A stretch of 64,000 bases of DNA. Source: Cupriavidus oxalaticus. Lineage in GTDB: Bacteria > Pseudomonadota > Gammaproteobacteria > Burkholderiales > Burkholderiaceae. Shown piece after piece: positions 35,769 to 45,192 of this stretch; position 1 is the first letter of the stretch, and the number at the start of each line of letters is the position of its first letter. A program made the translations under genes and the position numbers. A model generated the notes under the pieces. It was not told the origin of the DNA and searched no databases. It worked only from the letters and a program-made list of their open reading frames with translations. Location of the stretch: assembly GCF_016894385.1 (NCBI RefSeq), contig NZ_CP069812.1, positions 248,001 to 312,000 of the forward strand. The letters run 5' to 3'.

Positions 35769-36026
35769 ATGGCCCGCGTCGTCATGTACAGCACCATGGT
35801 GTGCCCGTATTGCAATATGGCTGAACGCCTGCTCAAGTCCCGCGGGGTCGAGGCGATCGAGAAGATCCTGATCGACCGCGAACCCGGCAAGCGTGAAGAG
35901 ATGATGTCGCGTACCGGGCGCCGTACCGTGCCGCAGATCTACATCGACGAGACCCATGTGGGCGGCTTCGACGACCTCTCGGCGCTGGACCGCAAGGGTG
36001 GCCTGATGCCGCTGCTGGCGGCCTGA
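35769..36026 (+). CDS. grxC: Glutaredoxin 3
   Basis: An 85-aa glutathione-dependent thiol oxidoreductase. Active site CPYC in STMVCPYCNMAE; TVPQIYI is the cis-Pro loop and HVGGFDDL the glutathione-binding motif. AAGGAG precedes the ATG. It uses glutathione made by gshA/gshB. Confidence 0.96.
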   Translation: MARVVMYSTMVCPYCNMAERLLKSRGVEAIEKILIDREPGKREEMMSRTGRRTVPQIYIDETHVGGFDDLSALDRKGGLMPLLAA

Positions 36027-36206
36027 TCGCGCTGCCGGTCAGAACTCTCTGATTCCAGGCCGTCCGAGCGCCGGCGCGGGTGAAATCGCCACCCGCGTCA
36101 TGTACCATATGCGCTTTCCACTTTTCCAACCGGGCACCGGCCAGTCCTTGCGCCTCGCAGGCGCTGCCGCCGCCGCGCCCAACGCCCATCCTCCCGGAAG
36201 CCTTTC

Positions 36207-36725
36207 ATGAGCGACCAGCAAAACACCCAGCAGGACGATCAACCCTTCTTCAACATCCAGCGCGTCTACCTGAAGGACATGTCGCTGGAGCAGCCCAATT
36301 CGCCCGGCATCTTCCTGGAATCGGAAGCCCCGTCGGTGGAAGTGCAGGTCAACGTGGGCGCTTCGCAGCTGCAGGAAGGCATCTTCGAGGTGGTCGTGAC
36401 CGGCACCGTGACGACCAAGGTGCAGGACAAGGTGGCATTCCTGGTGGAAGCCCACCAGGCCGGCATCTTCGATATCCGCAACGTGCCGGTGGAGCAGTTG
36501 GACCCGCTGCTGGGCATCGCCTGCCCGACCATCCTGTACCCGTACCTGCGCGGCAATATCGCCGACGTGATCACCCGCGCCGGCTTCCAGGCCATCCACC
36601 TGTCGGAAATCAACTTCCAGGCGCTGTACGAGCAACGCCTGCAGGCGGCCATGCAGGAAGCCCAGGCGGCCGAAGGCGGCAACAGCGGCATCGTGATGCC
36701 CGACGGCAGCCAGGCTCGCCACTGA
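36207..36725 (+). CDS. secB: Protein-export chaperone SecB
   Basis: A 172-aa cytosolic tetrameric chaperone that keeps preproteins unfolded for Sec[21 protein letters not shown] and [11 protein letters not shown] match the family; [22 protein letters not shown] is the core. Acidic/Gly-rich C-tail as expected. Gap before gpsA holds a terminator-like hairpin. Confidence 0.96.
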   Translation: MSDQQNTQQDDQPFFNIQRVYLKDMSLEQPNSPGIFLESEAPSVEVQVNVGASQLQEGIFEVVVTGTVTTKVQDKVAFLVEAHQAGIFDIRNVPVEQLDPLLGIACPTILYPYLRGNIADVITRAGFQAIHLSEINFQALYEQRLQAAMQEAQAAEGGNSGIVMPDGSQARH

Positions 36726-36753
36726 GCGGGCGGCCTGCCGCGCCATGCTACGG

Positions 36754-36780
36754 AACGGGGCTGCGGCCCCGTTTTGTTTG
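36754..36780 (+). terminator. Intrinsic terminator after secB
   Basis: AACGGGGC-TGCG-GCCCCGTT followed by TTGTTTG gives an 8-bp stem and T-rich tail, 29 bp past the secB stop. Confidence 0.8.
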
Positions 36781-36840
36781 TGCGCATGGTTGTTTCTGCC
36801 GATGATTTTTAGCGCCTGATTTCTCTCCGATCGAGCTGCC

Positions 36841-37857
36841 ATGAAACTGACCTTTCTCGGTGCCGGTGCCTGGGGCACCGCTCTCGCCAGCCATGCCGCG
36901 GCCACCAATGACGTGGTGCTGTGGGGGCGCGATGCCGCGCAACTGGCGGCCATTGCCGCGACGCGTGAAAACGCTGCCTACCTGCCTGGGGTAAAGCTGT
37001 CCGGGCGGCTGGCGGTGCAAGCCGATTTCGAGCAGGCGGTGGCCCATGCCGCGGACGACCCGGACGGCATCGTGGTGGTCGCCACGCCGGTTTCCGGATT
37101 GCGTGAAATGACACGCCGGCTGGCCACGCGCAGCGCGCGCCCGGTATCCATGCTGTGGCTGTGCAAGGGCTTCGAGGCCGGCACGCACCTGCTGCCGCAC
37201 CAGATGGTGCGCGCCGAACTGGACGCCGTCGGCCGCACCGAAGGCTTCGACTACGGCGTGCTGACCGGTCCCAGCTTCGCGCGCGAAGTCGCGCAGGGCC
37301 TGCCGTGCGCGCTGACGGTGGCGGGCAGCGTGCCGTCGCTGGCGGAGCGGGCCCAGCAGGCCTTTCACCATCACGCCATGCGCATCTACGGCAGCGAGGA
37401 CCTGACCGGCGTCGAGGTCGGCGGCGCGGTCAAGAACGTGCTGGCGATCGCCACCGGGGCCAGCGACGGGCTCGGGCTCGGCCTGAATGCGCGGGCCGCG
37501 CTGGTGACGCGCGGGCTGGCCGAGATGACGCGGCTGGGGCTGGCGCTGGGCGGGCGGGTCGAGACCTTCATGGGGCTGGCCGGGGTCGGCGACCTGATCC
37601 TGACCGCGACCGGCGACCTGTCGCGCAACCGCAAGGTCGGGCAGCAACTGGCCGCGGGGCAGAGCCTGGAGCAGATCCTGGCCAGCCTGGGCCACGTGGC
37701 CGAAGGCGTGCGCTGCGCGCAGGCCGTGGCCGAGCTGGCCGCCGCGCATGGCGTCGAGATGCCGATCGCGCGCGCGGTGTGCGCCGTGCTGTTCGATGGC
37801 CTGGGTGCCGCCGATGCGGTCGCGCAATTGCTCCAGCGCGATGCGCGCGATGAATGA
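36841..37857 (+). CDS. gpsA: Glycerol-3-phosphate dehydrogenase [NAD(P)+]
   Basis: A 338-aa enzyme reducing dihydroxyacetone phosphate to sn-glycerol-3-P for phospholipids. Rossmann loop [34 protein letters not shown] with catalytic Lys and [12 protein letters not shown] / SRNRKVG blocks. It begins 115 bp after secB, the usual neighbour order. Confidence 0.96.
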   Translation: MKLTFLGAGAWGTALASHAAATNDVVLWGRDAAQLAAIAATRENAAYLPGVKLSGRLAVQADFEQAVAHAADDPDGIVVVATPVSGLREMTRRLATRSARPVSMLWLCKGFEAGTHLLPHQMVRAELDAVGRTEGFDYGVLTGPSFAREVAQGLPCALTVAGSVPSLAERAQQAFHHHAMRIYGSEDLTGVEVGGAVKNVLAIATGASDGLGLGLNARAALVTRGLAEMTRLGLALGGRVETFMGLAGVGDLILTATGDLSRNRKVGQQLAAGQSLEQILASLGHVAEGVRCAQAVAELAAAHGVEMPIARAVCAVLFDGLGAADAVAQLLQRDARDE

Positions 37858-37896
37858 CGCCGCCCGCGCTCCCATCCTCCTGACGATATCTTTCGC

Positions 37897-38883
37897 ATGC
37901 CTACCCGCCGACACGCGCTGATCGCGCTCGCCGCCGCCTGCGCCGCCTGCGCTGCCGGCGCTTCCGCCGGCGCGCTGGCGCAACCGTGGCCCGCACACCC
38001 GATCCGGATGGTGGTGCCGTTCCCGCCGGGCTCGTCGCCCGACCTGATCGCCCGCATCGTCACCGAGAAGCTGGCCGCCGCGCTGGGCCAGCCGGTGGTG
38101 ATCGAGAACCGGCCCGGCGCCGGGGGCAATATCGGCACCGGCATGGTGGCGCGCGCCGCGCCGGATGGCTATACGCTGCTGTTCACGATCAACGGGCCGC
38201 TGGTGACGGCGCCGACGCTGTCGCGCAACCTCAATTACGACCCGTTCCGCCAGCTTGCTCCGGTGACGCTGGTGGCCACCTCGCCCAATGTGCTGGTGGT
38301 CGACGCGCGGCTGCCGGTGCGTAGCCTGCGCGAGTTTGTCGCACTGGCCAAGTCGAAACCGGGCGCGCTGAACTACGGCTCGCCCGGCAACGGCAGCGCG
38401 TCGCACCTGGCGATGGAGCAGCTCAAGGCCATCGCGGGGATCGACCTGCAGCACGTGCCGTATCCCGGCTTCCCGCAGATCACCACCGCGATGGTGGGCG
38501 GGCAGGTGCAGGCGGGCTTCATGGTGCCGGCTATTGCGATGCCGCAGGTCAATGCGGGCAAGCTGCGCGTGCTGGCGGTGACGACGACCGGCCGCACCGC
38601 GGTGCTGCCGTCGGTGCCGACGGTGGCGGAGTCGGGCTATCCGGGCTTCGAGGCGATCTCCTGGCAGGCCGTGCTGGCGCCCGCCGGTACGCCGCAGCCG
38701 GTGATCGATCGTCTGTATCGTGAACTGGTGGCGATCATCGGCAGCGCCGACGTGCGCGACAGGATGCGGGCGCAGTATTTCGTGCCGGCCGGGACGGCGC
38801 CGGCGTCGCTGCGGCAGACGATGGTCAGCGAGAAGGCGCGCTGGGACAAGGTCATCCGCGCTGCGGGCGTGCAGCCGGAGTAG
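37897..38883 (+). CDS. Bug-family (TctC-like) solute-binding protein
   Basis: A 328-aa periplasmic protein of the tripartite tricarboxylate transporter receptor family, expanded in Cupriavidus and Bordetella. A Ala-rich signal peptide (with an RR pair, possibly Tat) ends near ALAQPWP; IRMVVPFPPGSSPDLIAR, VIENRPGAGGNIGTG and YGSPGNGSASHL are family blocks. No TctA/TctB partners are adjacent, so it is an orphan receptor and its ligand is unknown. Confidence 0.92.
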   Translation: MPTRRHALIALAAACAACAAGASAGALAQPWPAHPIRMVVPFPPGSSPDLIARIVTEKLAAALGQPVVIENRPGAGGNIGTGMVARAAPDGYTLLFTINGPLVTAPTLSRNLNYDPFRQLAPVTLVATSPNVLVVDARLPVRSLREFVALAKSKPGALNYGSPGNGSASHLAMEQLKAIAGIDLQHVPYPGFPQITTAMVGGQVQAGFMVPAIAMPQVNAGKLRVLAVTTTGRTAVLPSVPTVAESGYPGFEAISWQAVLAPAGTPQPVIDRLYRELVAIIGSADVRDRMRAQYFVPAGTAPASLRQTMVSEKARWDKVIRAAGVQPE

Positions 38884-38897
38884 CAGGACGGGGCCGC

Positions 38898-39368
38898 CTA
38901 GCTCCCTCCCGCGAACCCGTTCTGCCGCCACGCCTCGAACACCACCACCGCCACCGTATTCGACAGATTGAGACTGCGGTTATCCGGCCGCATCGGCAGC
39001 CGGATGCGTTGCGCCGGCGGAAACCACTCGCGCCGCTCCGGCGACAGCCCGCGCGTTTCCGAGCCAAACACAAACCAGTCTCCCGGCCGGAATTCCACCT
39101 GGCCGAACGGCGTCGAGCCGCGCGTGGTCAGCGCGAACATGCGCGCGGGATCGGGCTGCTCGCTGGCCATCAGCGCATCCCAGTTCTCATGCACGCGCAT
39201 GGCCGCATATTCGTGGTAGTCCAGCCCGGCGCGGCGCATGCGTGCGTCGTCGAGCGGGAACCCCAGGGGTTTGACCAGGTGCAGCTGCGCGCCCGTGTTG
39301 GCGCACAGGCGGATCACATTGCCGGTATTGGGCGGGATTTCGGGTTCGACCAGGACGACGTTGAACAT
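38898..39368 (-). CDS. trmL: tRNA (cytidine/uridine-34-2'-O)-methyltransferase TrmL
   Basis: A 156-aa SPOUT enzyme methylating the wobble ribose of tRNA-Leu. LVEPEIPPNTGNVIRLCANTG starts it; FGSETRGLSPE and PMRPDNRSLNLSNTVAVVVFEA form the SAM-binding knot. ATG 39368 gives the standard length. Confidence 0.95.
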   Translation of the reverse strand: MFNVVLVEPEIPPNTGNVIRLCANTGAQLHLVKPLGFPLDDARMRRAGLDYHEYAAMRVHENWDALMASEQPDPARMFALTTRGSTPFGQVEFRPGDWFVFGSETRGLSPERREWFPPAQRIRLPMRPDNRSLNLSNTVAVVVFEAWRQNGFAGGS

Positions 39369-39430
39369 GATGCGGAGCTTCTTGAGAACGGTGCGCAGCT
39401 TAACGCGCGCACCAGGCGCTGTCATCCGCG

Positions 39431-40162
39431 CTAGGGCGTACGCAGCGCGACGATCACGCTGACACGTGCCGCGCCGTGCGCCTTGAGCGCCAGCGCCGCC
39501 TCATGCAGCGTCGCGCCGGAAGTCATCACGTCGTCCACCAGCGCCACATGCAGGCCATCCAGCCGCGCGGGCCGCGTCAGCCGGAACGCATCGCGCAGGT
39601 TCACCTGCCGCGCGGCCAGGTCCAGCGCGCGCTGGCTGCCGGTATCGCGCCGGCGCCGCAGCAGCACGGGGTCGGCGCGTAGGCCGAGCCGGCGCGCCAG
39701 CGGCCGTGCGATTTCCCAGGCCTGGTTGAAGCCGCGAGAGGCCAGCCGTTGCGGCGCCAGCGGGATGGGGGCGAGCAGGTCGGGCGGCGCCAGCCGCTGC
39801 GCCGCCCAGGCCGCCGGCAGCGCCGCAGCGAGGCGGGCCGCCAGCCAGTCGGCCAGCGGCAGCGCGTGGCCGAACTTGAGCGACAGCACCAGCTTGTCCT
39901 GCGGGCTGGCATAGTCGCCCAGCGTGCAGGCATGGTCGAACGCCGGCGGCATGGCGGCGCAGGCCGGGCAATCCGCACGGCGGCCCAGCGCCAGCGCGCA
40001 AACGGGGCAGCGCCGCATCGGCCGCAGCAGGTCGGCGGCGCAGGGCGCGCACACCACGTCGCGCTGCACGCTGCCGCACAGCGCGCAGGCGCTTGGCAGC
40101 AGTGCCGGGACAACGGCTCGCCAGGCGCCGAGGGACCACCTGGCTCCCATCGCGGCAACCAT
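39431..40162 (-). CDS. comF: ComF-family phosphoribosyltransferase-like protein
   Basis: A 243-aa protein with an N-terminal zinc-ribbon (four CxxC pairs: CALC, CAPC, CPVC, CPAC) and a phosphoribosyltransferase fold with the PRPP loop ALVDDVMTSGAT. ComF proteins assist DNA uptake or recombination in competent species. The start ATG 40162 is a choice between two nearby Met codons. It is divergent from the methyltransferase gene. Confidence 0.85.
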   Translation of the reverse strand: MVAAMGARWSLGAWRAVVPALLPSACALCGSVQRDVVCAPCAADLLRPMRRCPVCALALGRRADCPACAAMPPAFDHACTLGDYASPQDKLVLSLKFGHALPLADWLAARLAAALPAAWAAQRLAPPDLLAPIPLAPQRLASRGFNQAWEIARPLARRLGLRADPVLLRRRRDTGSQRALDLAARQVNLRDAFRLTRPARLDGLHVALVDDVMTSGATLHEAALALKAHGAARVSVIVALRTP

Positions 40163-40270
40163 TGCGGCGCGCGCGTATACTTGCCGTCCGGCCGCGGCCC
40201 ATCGGGTGCGGCGGCCGCGTTCGTCCGGCGCGCGCGCCGGTTCCTGGTCTTTTTGCTGCCCTGCCTGTCC

Positions 40271-41242
40271 GTGTCCCTGCATGCCGCCGATCTCCCCGAT
40301 AGCTCCGCTGGTCCCGATGCCTTCCTGCCGCCCGCGCGCCTGACCCGGCTCGCTTTCGACCGGCGCAGCCGCAACTTCGGCCGGCTGGACTTCCTGCTGG
40401 GCGAGATCGGCCGCCGCATGCAGGAGCGCATGGAGGTGATCCGGCTGGCGCCCCAGCGAGCGCTGGACATCGGCTGCGGCCACGGCCAGGGGCTGGCGGC
40501 GCTGCGCGCCCGCTTCCCGGATGCGCAGATCGCCGGCCTGGATATCTCCGGGGCGATGCTGGCCGAAGCCGGCCAGCGCGACCCGCAGCGCCGCCCGGGC
40601 TGGCTCGGCCGCATGCTGGGCAAGCGGCCGCTGTTCGACCTGGTGCAGGGCGATCTTGCCACACTGCCGTTTGCGCCCGCGAGCTTCGACCTGCTGTGGT
40701 CCAACCTGGCGCTGCACTGGCACCCCGAGCCGCACCGCGTATTCCCGGAATGGCACCGCGTGACGCGCGACGAGGGGCTGGTGCTGTTCTCGCTGTTCGG
40801 CCCCGACACCCTGGGAGAACTGCGCGCGGCCTTCGCCGAAGTCGACGACGCGCCCCATACGTTGCGTTTTGTCGACATGCACGACATTGGCGACATGCTG
40901 GTCCACGGCGGCTGGTCCACGCCGGTGATGGACATGGAAACGCTGACCGTGACCTACGAATCGCCCGCCACGCTGCTGCATGAGGTGCAGGCTTTCGGTG
41001 GCCTGCGCGGCCCGGCCGGCGCGCTGCCGCAAGGCCTGCGCGGCCGCAGCTGGCACCAGGCGCTGACACAGGCGCTGGAGCGGCGCCGCAACGCCGACGG
41101 GGTGATCCCGCTGACCTTCGAGATCGTCTATGGCCACGCGTGGAAGCTGGCGCCGCGTGGCGGCCAGGCGCTGGACGACCAGGGCCGCGCTGTGGTGCCG
41201 CTGGAACAGATCGGGCGTGCAAGGCCACGTAGGACAGGTTAA
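40271..41242 (+). CDS. SAM-dependent methyltransferase, BioC-like
   Basis: About 323 aa with a Class I fold. RSRNFGRLDFLLGEIGRRM then ALDIGCGHGQGL (SAM loop), ALHWHPEPHRVFPEWHRVTRDEG, LFGPDTLGELRAAF and LTVTYESPATLLHEV resemble BioC, the malonyl-ACP O-methyltransferase of biotin synthesis. No bio genes lie near, so BioC versus a NDUFAF5-like enzyme is unresolved. The GTG start at 40271 is uncertain. Confidence 0.75.
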   Translation: MSLHAADLPDSSAGPDAFLPPARLTRLAFDRRSRNFGRLDFLLGEIGRRMQERMEVIRLAPQRALDIGCGHGQGLAALRARFPDAQIAGLDISGAMLAEAGQRDPQRRPGWLGRMLGKRPLFDLVQGDLATLPFAPASFDLLWSNLALHWHPEPHRVFPEWHRVTRDEGLVLFSLFGPDTLGELRAAFAEVDDAPHTLRFVDMHDIGDMLVHGGWSTPVMDMETLTVTYESPATLLHEVQAFGGLRGPAGALPQGLRGRSWHQALTQALERRRNADGVIPLTFEIVYGHAWKLAPRGGQALDDQGRAVVPLEQIGRARPRRTG

Positions 41243-41361
41243 AACAGAGTTAACTTGCGCATGCGGCAGATTGTCGCAAACCGAGTGCTGGCGCGGGGTC
41301 CCGGGCATTTCTCCATGCACAGAATCAAGCGGCACGCAAGCGCCCCGGTCAAGGACCGCCC

Positions 41362-41390
41362 TTGTCCGTGTATGGGAAGCGCCCTATAAT
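41362..41390 (+). promoter_or_regulatory. Sigma-70-type promoter for the cytochrome oxidase cluster
   Basis: TTGTCC, a 17-bp spacer and a perfect TATAAT at 41385-41390 lie 114 bp before the DUF2244 gene. No other clear promoter is seen in the 41243-41503 gap. Confidence 0.7.
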
Positions 41391-41503
41391 GCGCCAGTTT
41401 GTCGCAGTGGTCCCCTGGCACAAGAACGTCCTGGTTTTGCACCTGCACTGTGCAGCCCGGACGCCATCGTCCCGGGTGTGCATCCGATGCAGAGTGGTTG
41501 GCG

Positions 41504-42013
41504 ATGCAAGACTTGGGTATCGCATTCCAGACGGCAGGTGGTGACTCCGGCGGAAATCACGACGGACCTCCCTCCGCGCCCCACGACTGGCTGATGAAGC
41601 GGAATTGCTCGCTGAGTCCACGCCAGGTCGGCTGGTTTTACCTCTCGATCCTCACTGTCTCGCTTGCCATCGCGTTGTTTTTCGCGTGGCAAGGGTCCTG
41701 GCTCGTGCTGCCGTTTGCCAGCATCGAGCTGGCCGGGCTGGGGATCGCCCTGCTTGTGTATGCGCGCCATGCGACAGACTATGAGCGCGTCAGCATTACC
41801 GACGGCATGCTGGTCGTGGAGACAGCCAGCGGCACGCAGGTGACGCGCCACGAATTCAACCCGCGCTGGGTGCGGGTCGAACTGGGTGAATCGCTCCGCG
41901 CGCTGGTGACGCTGCGCTCGGGCGGGCGTGAGGTACAGGTGGGGTGTTACGTGGACCCGTACCGGCGACGCAAGTTCGCGCAGGAGCTCGCAGCGGCCCT
42001 GCGCTGCCTCTGA
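41504..42013 (+). CDS. DUF2244 membrane protein
   Basis: A 169-aa protein with two hydrophobic segments (about 43-82) after LSPRQVGWFYLSI and a soluble C-terminal domain (RWVRVELGES). DUF2244 genes commonly precede cytochrome oxidase operons in proteobacteria, but their function is unproven. ATG 41504 (MQDLGIAFQ) is chosen; upstream in-frame codons read through the promoter. Confidence 0.75.
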   Translation: MQDLGIAFQTAGGDSGGNHDGPPSAPHDWLMKRNCSLSPRQVGWFYLSILTVSLAIALFFAWQGSWLVLPFASIELAGLGIALLVYARHATDYERVSITDGMLVVETASGTQVTRHEFNPRWVRVELGESLRALVTLRSGGREVQVGCYVDPYRRRKFAQELAAALRCL

Positions 42014-42071
42014 GAGGCGGCAGTGGCGGCGGCGGGGACAGATTTGAATCTGTAAATTGGGTAGATAACAA

Positions 42072-43334
42072 ATGAAAATGTGGAAGAAGGCATCCGCAGC
42101 TTGTCTGGCAGGTGCGTCCCTGCTTGCCAGCCACGCGGCGTTCGCGGTCAGCGACATGCCCGGCGGCCCCGCCGTGCGCCAGCTCAACCTGACCGAGCCC
42201 GTTACCAAGATCGCCGAACAGATTCACTGGCTGAACTGGATGATGCTGATCATCTGCACGGTGATCTTCGTCGCGGTGTTCGCCGTGATGTTCTATTCCA
42301 TCTTCACGCACCGCAAGGCGAAGGGCTCCAAGCCCGCCTCCTTCCACGAAAGCATCACGGTCGAGGTGGTCTGGACCATCGTCCCGTTCCTGATCGTGAT
42401 CGCGATGGCGCTGCCGGCGACCAAGACCGTGGTCGCGATGAAGGACACCACCAACTCCGACATCACCATCAAGGCCACCGGCTACCAGTGGAAGTGGGGC
42501 TATGACTACCTGAAGGGCGAAGGCGAGGGCATCTCCTTCGTGTCGACCCTGACCACGCCGCGCGAGCAGATCAACAACGAGCAGCCCAAGGGCAACACCT
42601 ACCTGATGGAGGTGGACAACGACCTGGTCGTGCCGGTCAACAAGAAGATCCGCATCGTCACCACGGCCAACGACGTGATCCACGCGTGGATGATCCCCGC
42701 CTTCGGCGTCAAGCAGGATGCGATCCCCGGCTTCGTGCGCGACACCTGGTTCAAGGCCGAGAAGATCGGCGTGTACCGCGGCCAGTGCGCCGAGCTTTGC
42801 GGCAAGGAGCACGCCTTCATGCCGATCGTGGTGCGCGTGGTGTCGGATGCCGACTACACCAAGTGGGTCGACGGCAAGAAGAAAGAGCTGATGGCCAAGG
42901 CCGACGATCCCAACAAGACCTGGACGCTGGACGAATCCAAGGTCCGTGGCGAGAAGGTCTATGCCGCCAACTGCGCGGTCTGCCACCAGCCCAACGGCAA
43001 GGGCGGCGGCGCGTTCCCGGCGCTGGACGGCTCCAAGATGATCAATGGCCCGAAGGCCGCACAGATGCACATCCTGCTGGAAGGCAAGGGCGGCATGCCG
43101 TCGTGGAAGCAGCTGTCGGACACCGAGCTGGCCGCGGTCATGACCTATACGCGCAACGCCTGGAGCAACAAGACGGGTGAAGTGATCCAGCCGGGCGACT
43201 TCGTGGGTGCCCGCGCGGGCAAGTTCCCCGAAGGCGGCGGCGCAGGCGGCGAGGCCCCCAAGGCTGACGCCACGCCCGCGGACAAGACCGGCGCCAAGCA
43301 GGCCAGCCTCGCGGACAACCGCGTCGCAGGCTGA
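42072..43334 (+). CDS. ctaC: Cytochrome c oxidase subunit II with fused cytochrome c
   Basis: A 420-aa periplasm-facing subunit. Signal peptide to about AFAV; two membrane helices (54-77, 100-118); CuA ligands His204, Cys239, Cys243, His247 and Met250 in QCAELCGKEHAFM; then a heme-c motif CAVCH (Cys301, Cys304, His305). The fused cytochrome makes this a caa3-like subunit. First structural gene of the operon with ctaD 38 bp downstream. Confidence 0.95.
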   Translation: MKMWKKASAACLAGASLLASHAAFAVSDMPGGPAVRQLNLTEPVTKIAEQIHWLNWMMLIICTVIFVAVFAVMFYSIFTHRKAKGSKPASFHESITVEVVWTIVPFLIVIAMALPATKTVVAMKDTTNSDITIKATGYQWKWGYDYLKGEGEGISFVSTLTTPREQINNEQPKGNTYLMEVDNDLVVPVNKKIRIVTTANDVIHAWMIPAFGVKQDAIPGFVRDTWFKAEKIGVYRGQCAELCGKEHAFMPIVVRVVSDADYTKWVDGKKKELMAKADDPNKTWTLDESKVRGEKVYAANCAVCHQPNGKGGGAFPALDGSKMINGPKAAQMHILLEGKGGMPSWKQLSDTELAAVMTYTRNAWSNKTGEVIQPGDFVGARAGKFPEGGGAGGEAPKADATPADKTGAKQASLADNRVAG

Positions 43335-43372
43335 CCCGCTGAAGACAGAACAGGATTAGAGGAGCATTTGCG

Positions 43373-44980
43373 ATGAGTACTGCTACCCCGGACGCACTCG
43401 CCCATCCGCATGATCACGCGCATGACGACCACGCGCACGATCACCCGCATGGCTGGCGCCGGTGGCTGTTCGCCACCAACCACAAGGACATCGGCACGCT
43501 GTACCTGCTGTTCTCGTTCATCATGCTGCTGTCGGGCGGCGTGCTGGCGCTGCTGATCCGCCTGGAGCTGTTCGAGCCTGGCCTGCAGTTCTTCCGCCCC
43601 GAGCTGTTCAACCAGTTCACCACCATGCACGGCCTGGTGATGGTGTTCGGCGCGATCATGCCGGCCTTCGTCGGCTTCGCCAACTGGATGATCCCGCTGC
43701 AGATCGGTGCGTCCGACATGGCGTTCGCGCGCATGAACAACTTCAGCTTCTGGCTGATGCCGCCCGCTGCGCTGCTGCTGGCCGCCTCGTTCTTCGCCCC
43801 GGGCGGCGCCACCGCCGCCGGCTGGACCCTGTACGCGCCGCTGTCGGTGCAGATGGGCGCGGGCATGGACATGGCCATCTTCGCGATGCACATCATGGGC
43901 GCGTCGTCGATCATGGGCTCGATCAACATCATCGTGACCATCCTCAACATGCGCGCCCCCGGGATGACGCTGATGAAGATGCCGATGTTCTGCTGGACCT
44001 GGCTGATCACCGCCTACCTGCTGATCGCCGTGATGCCCGTGCTGGCCGGCGCCATCACCATGGTGCTGACCGACCGCCACTTCGGCACGAGCTTCTTCTC
44101 GGCCGCCGGCGGCGGCGACCCGGTGATGTACCAGCACATCTTCTGGTTCTTCGGCCACCCCGAGGTGTACATCATGATCCTGCCGGCCTTCGGGATCATC
44201 TCGCAGGTGGTGCCGGCGTTTGCCCGCAAGCGCCTGTTCGGCTACAGCTCGATGGTGTACGCCACCGCCTCGATCGCCATCCTGTCGTTCATCGTGTGGG
44301 CCCACCACATGTTCACGACCGGCATGCCGGTGACCGGCCAGCTGTTCTTCATGTACGCGACCATGCTGATCGCGGTGCCCACCGCCGTGAAGATCTTCAA
44401 CTGGATCGCAACGATGTGGCGCGGCTCGATGACCTTCGAGACCCCGATGCTGTTCTCGATCGGCTTCATCTTCGTGTTCACCATCGGCGGCTTCACCGGC
44501 CTGATGCCGGCGGTGGCACCGATCGACATCCAGCTGCAGGACACCTACTTCATCGTGGCGCACTTCCACTATGTGCTGGTGGCCGGCTCGCTGTTCGCGC
44601 TGTTCGCGGGCTTTTACTACTGGGGTCCGAAGTGGAGCGGGTTCATGTACAACGAAGCCCGCGGCAAGGTCCACTTCTGGGGTTCGCTGATCTTCTTCAA
44701 CGTGACCTTCTTCCCGATGCACTTCCTGGGCCTGGCCGGCATGCCGCGCCGCTATGCCGACTACCCGACCCAGTTCACCGACTTCAACGCGATCGCCTCG
44801 ATCGGTGCGCTCGGCTTCGGCCTGATGCAGGTGTATTTCTTCTTCTTCGTGGTGCTGCCGTCGTACCGTGGCGGCGAGAAGGCCGCGGACAAGCCGTGGG
44901 AAGGCGCCGAAGGCCTGGAATGGACCGTGCCGTCGCCGGCGCCGTTCCACACCTTTGAAGTGCCTCCGCAGGTCCGCTAA
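43373..44980 (+). CDS. ctaD: Cytochrome c oxidase subunit I
   Basis: A 535-aa heme-copper oxidase core with twelve membrane segments. Heme/CuB ligands are in HGLVMVFG, FWFFGHPEVYIMILP, WAHHMF and FIVAHFHYVLV. The N-terminus has a His/Asp-rich tract (DHAHDDHAHDHPHG). GAGGAG lies before the ATG. It reduces O2 and pumps protons (D and K channels typical of A-type). Confidence 0.97.
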   Translation: MSTATPDALAHPHDHAHDDHAHDHPHGWRRWLFATNHKDIGTLYLLFSFIMLLSGGVLALLIRLELFEPGLQFFRPELFNQFTTMHGLVMVFGAIMPAFVGFANWMIPLQIGASDMAFARMNNFSFWLMPPAALLLAASFFAPGGATAAGWTLYAPLSVQMGAGMDMAIFAMHIMGASSIMGSINIIVTILNMRAPGMTLMKMPMFCWTWLITAYLLIAVMPVLAGAITMVLTDRHFGTSFFSAAGGGDPVMYQHIFWFFGHPEVYIMILPAFGIISQVVPAFARKRLFGYSSMVYATASIAILSFIVWAHHMFTTGMPVTGQLFFMYATMLIAVPTAVKIFNWIATMWRGSMTFETPMLFSIGFIFVFTIGGFTGLMPAVAPIDIQLQDTYFIVAHFHYVLVAGSLFALFAGFYYWGPKWSGFMYNEARGKVHFWGSLIFFNVTFFPMHFLGLAGMPRRYADYPTQFTDFNAIASIGALGFGLMQVYFFFFVVLPSYRGGEKAADKPWEGAEGLEWTVPSPAPFHTFEVPPQVR

Positions 44981-45043
44981 GCGGCCAGCGCAACAAGGCG
45001 TGGTGGCGGCAACGTCCGCCGCCACGCCAGCCAGTCACACAAT

Positions 45044-45175
45044 ATGCAGGCTCCAGACAAAAACCCATCACACCCGGACCCGAAGGCCGCCAACCGGCGC
45101 CTTGGCCTGATCCTGCTGTCGATCGTGGTGGTTTTCTTTTTGGGGTTCTTCGCCAAGATGGTGTTCCTTGGCTGA
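45044..45175 (+). CDS. Small cytochrome-oxidase assembly-type membrane protein
   Basis: A 43-aa ORF: hydrophilic N-terminus (MQAPDKNPSHPDPKAANRR) then one membrane helix (LGLILLSIVVVFFLGFFAKM). Located between ctaD and ctaG and 18 bp before ctaG. Tiny single-helix proteins at this position are a recurrent feature of beta-proteobacterial cox operons. Too short to name beyond that. Confidence 0.8.
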   Translation: MQAPDKNPSHPDPKAANRRLGLILLSIVVVFFLGFFAKMVFLG

Positions 45176-45192
45176 GGTGGCAGGGTAGCGAG

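Noticed and set aside
36748..38931. A 727-codon minus-strand frame over gpsA and the Bug gene
   Set aside because: It is a mirror frame of recognised proteins with no domain.
41415..41430. TGGCACA sequence as a sigma-54 promoter of the cox cluster
   Set aside because: No TTGC at the -12 position; a good sigma-70 promoter lies just upstream.
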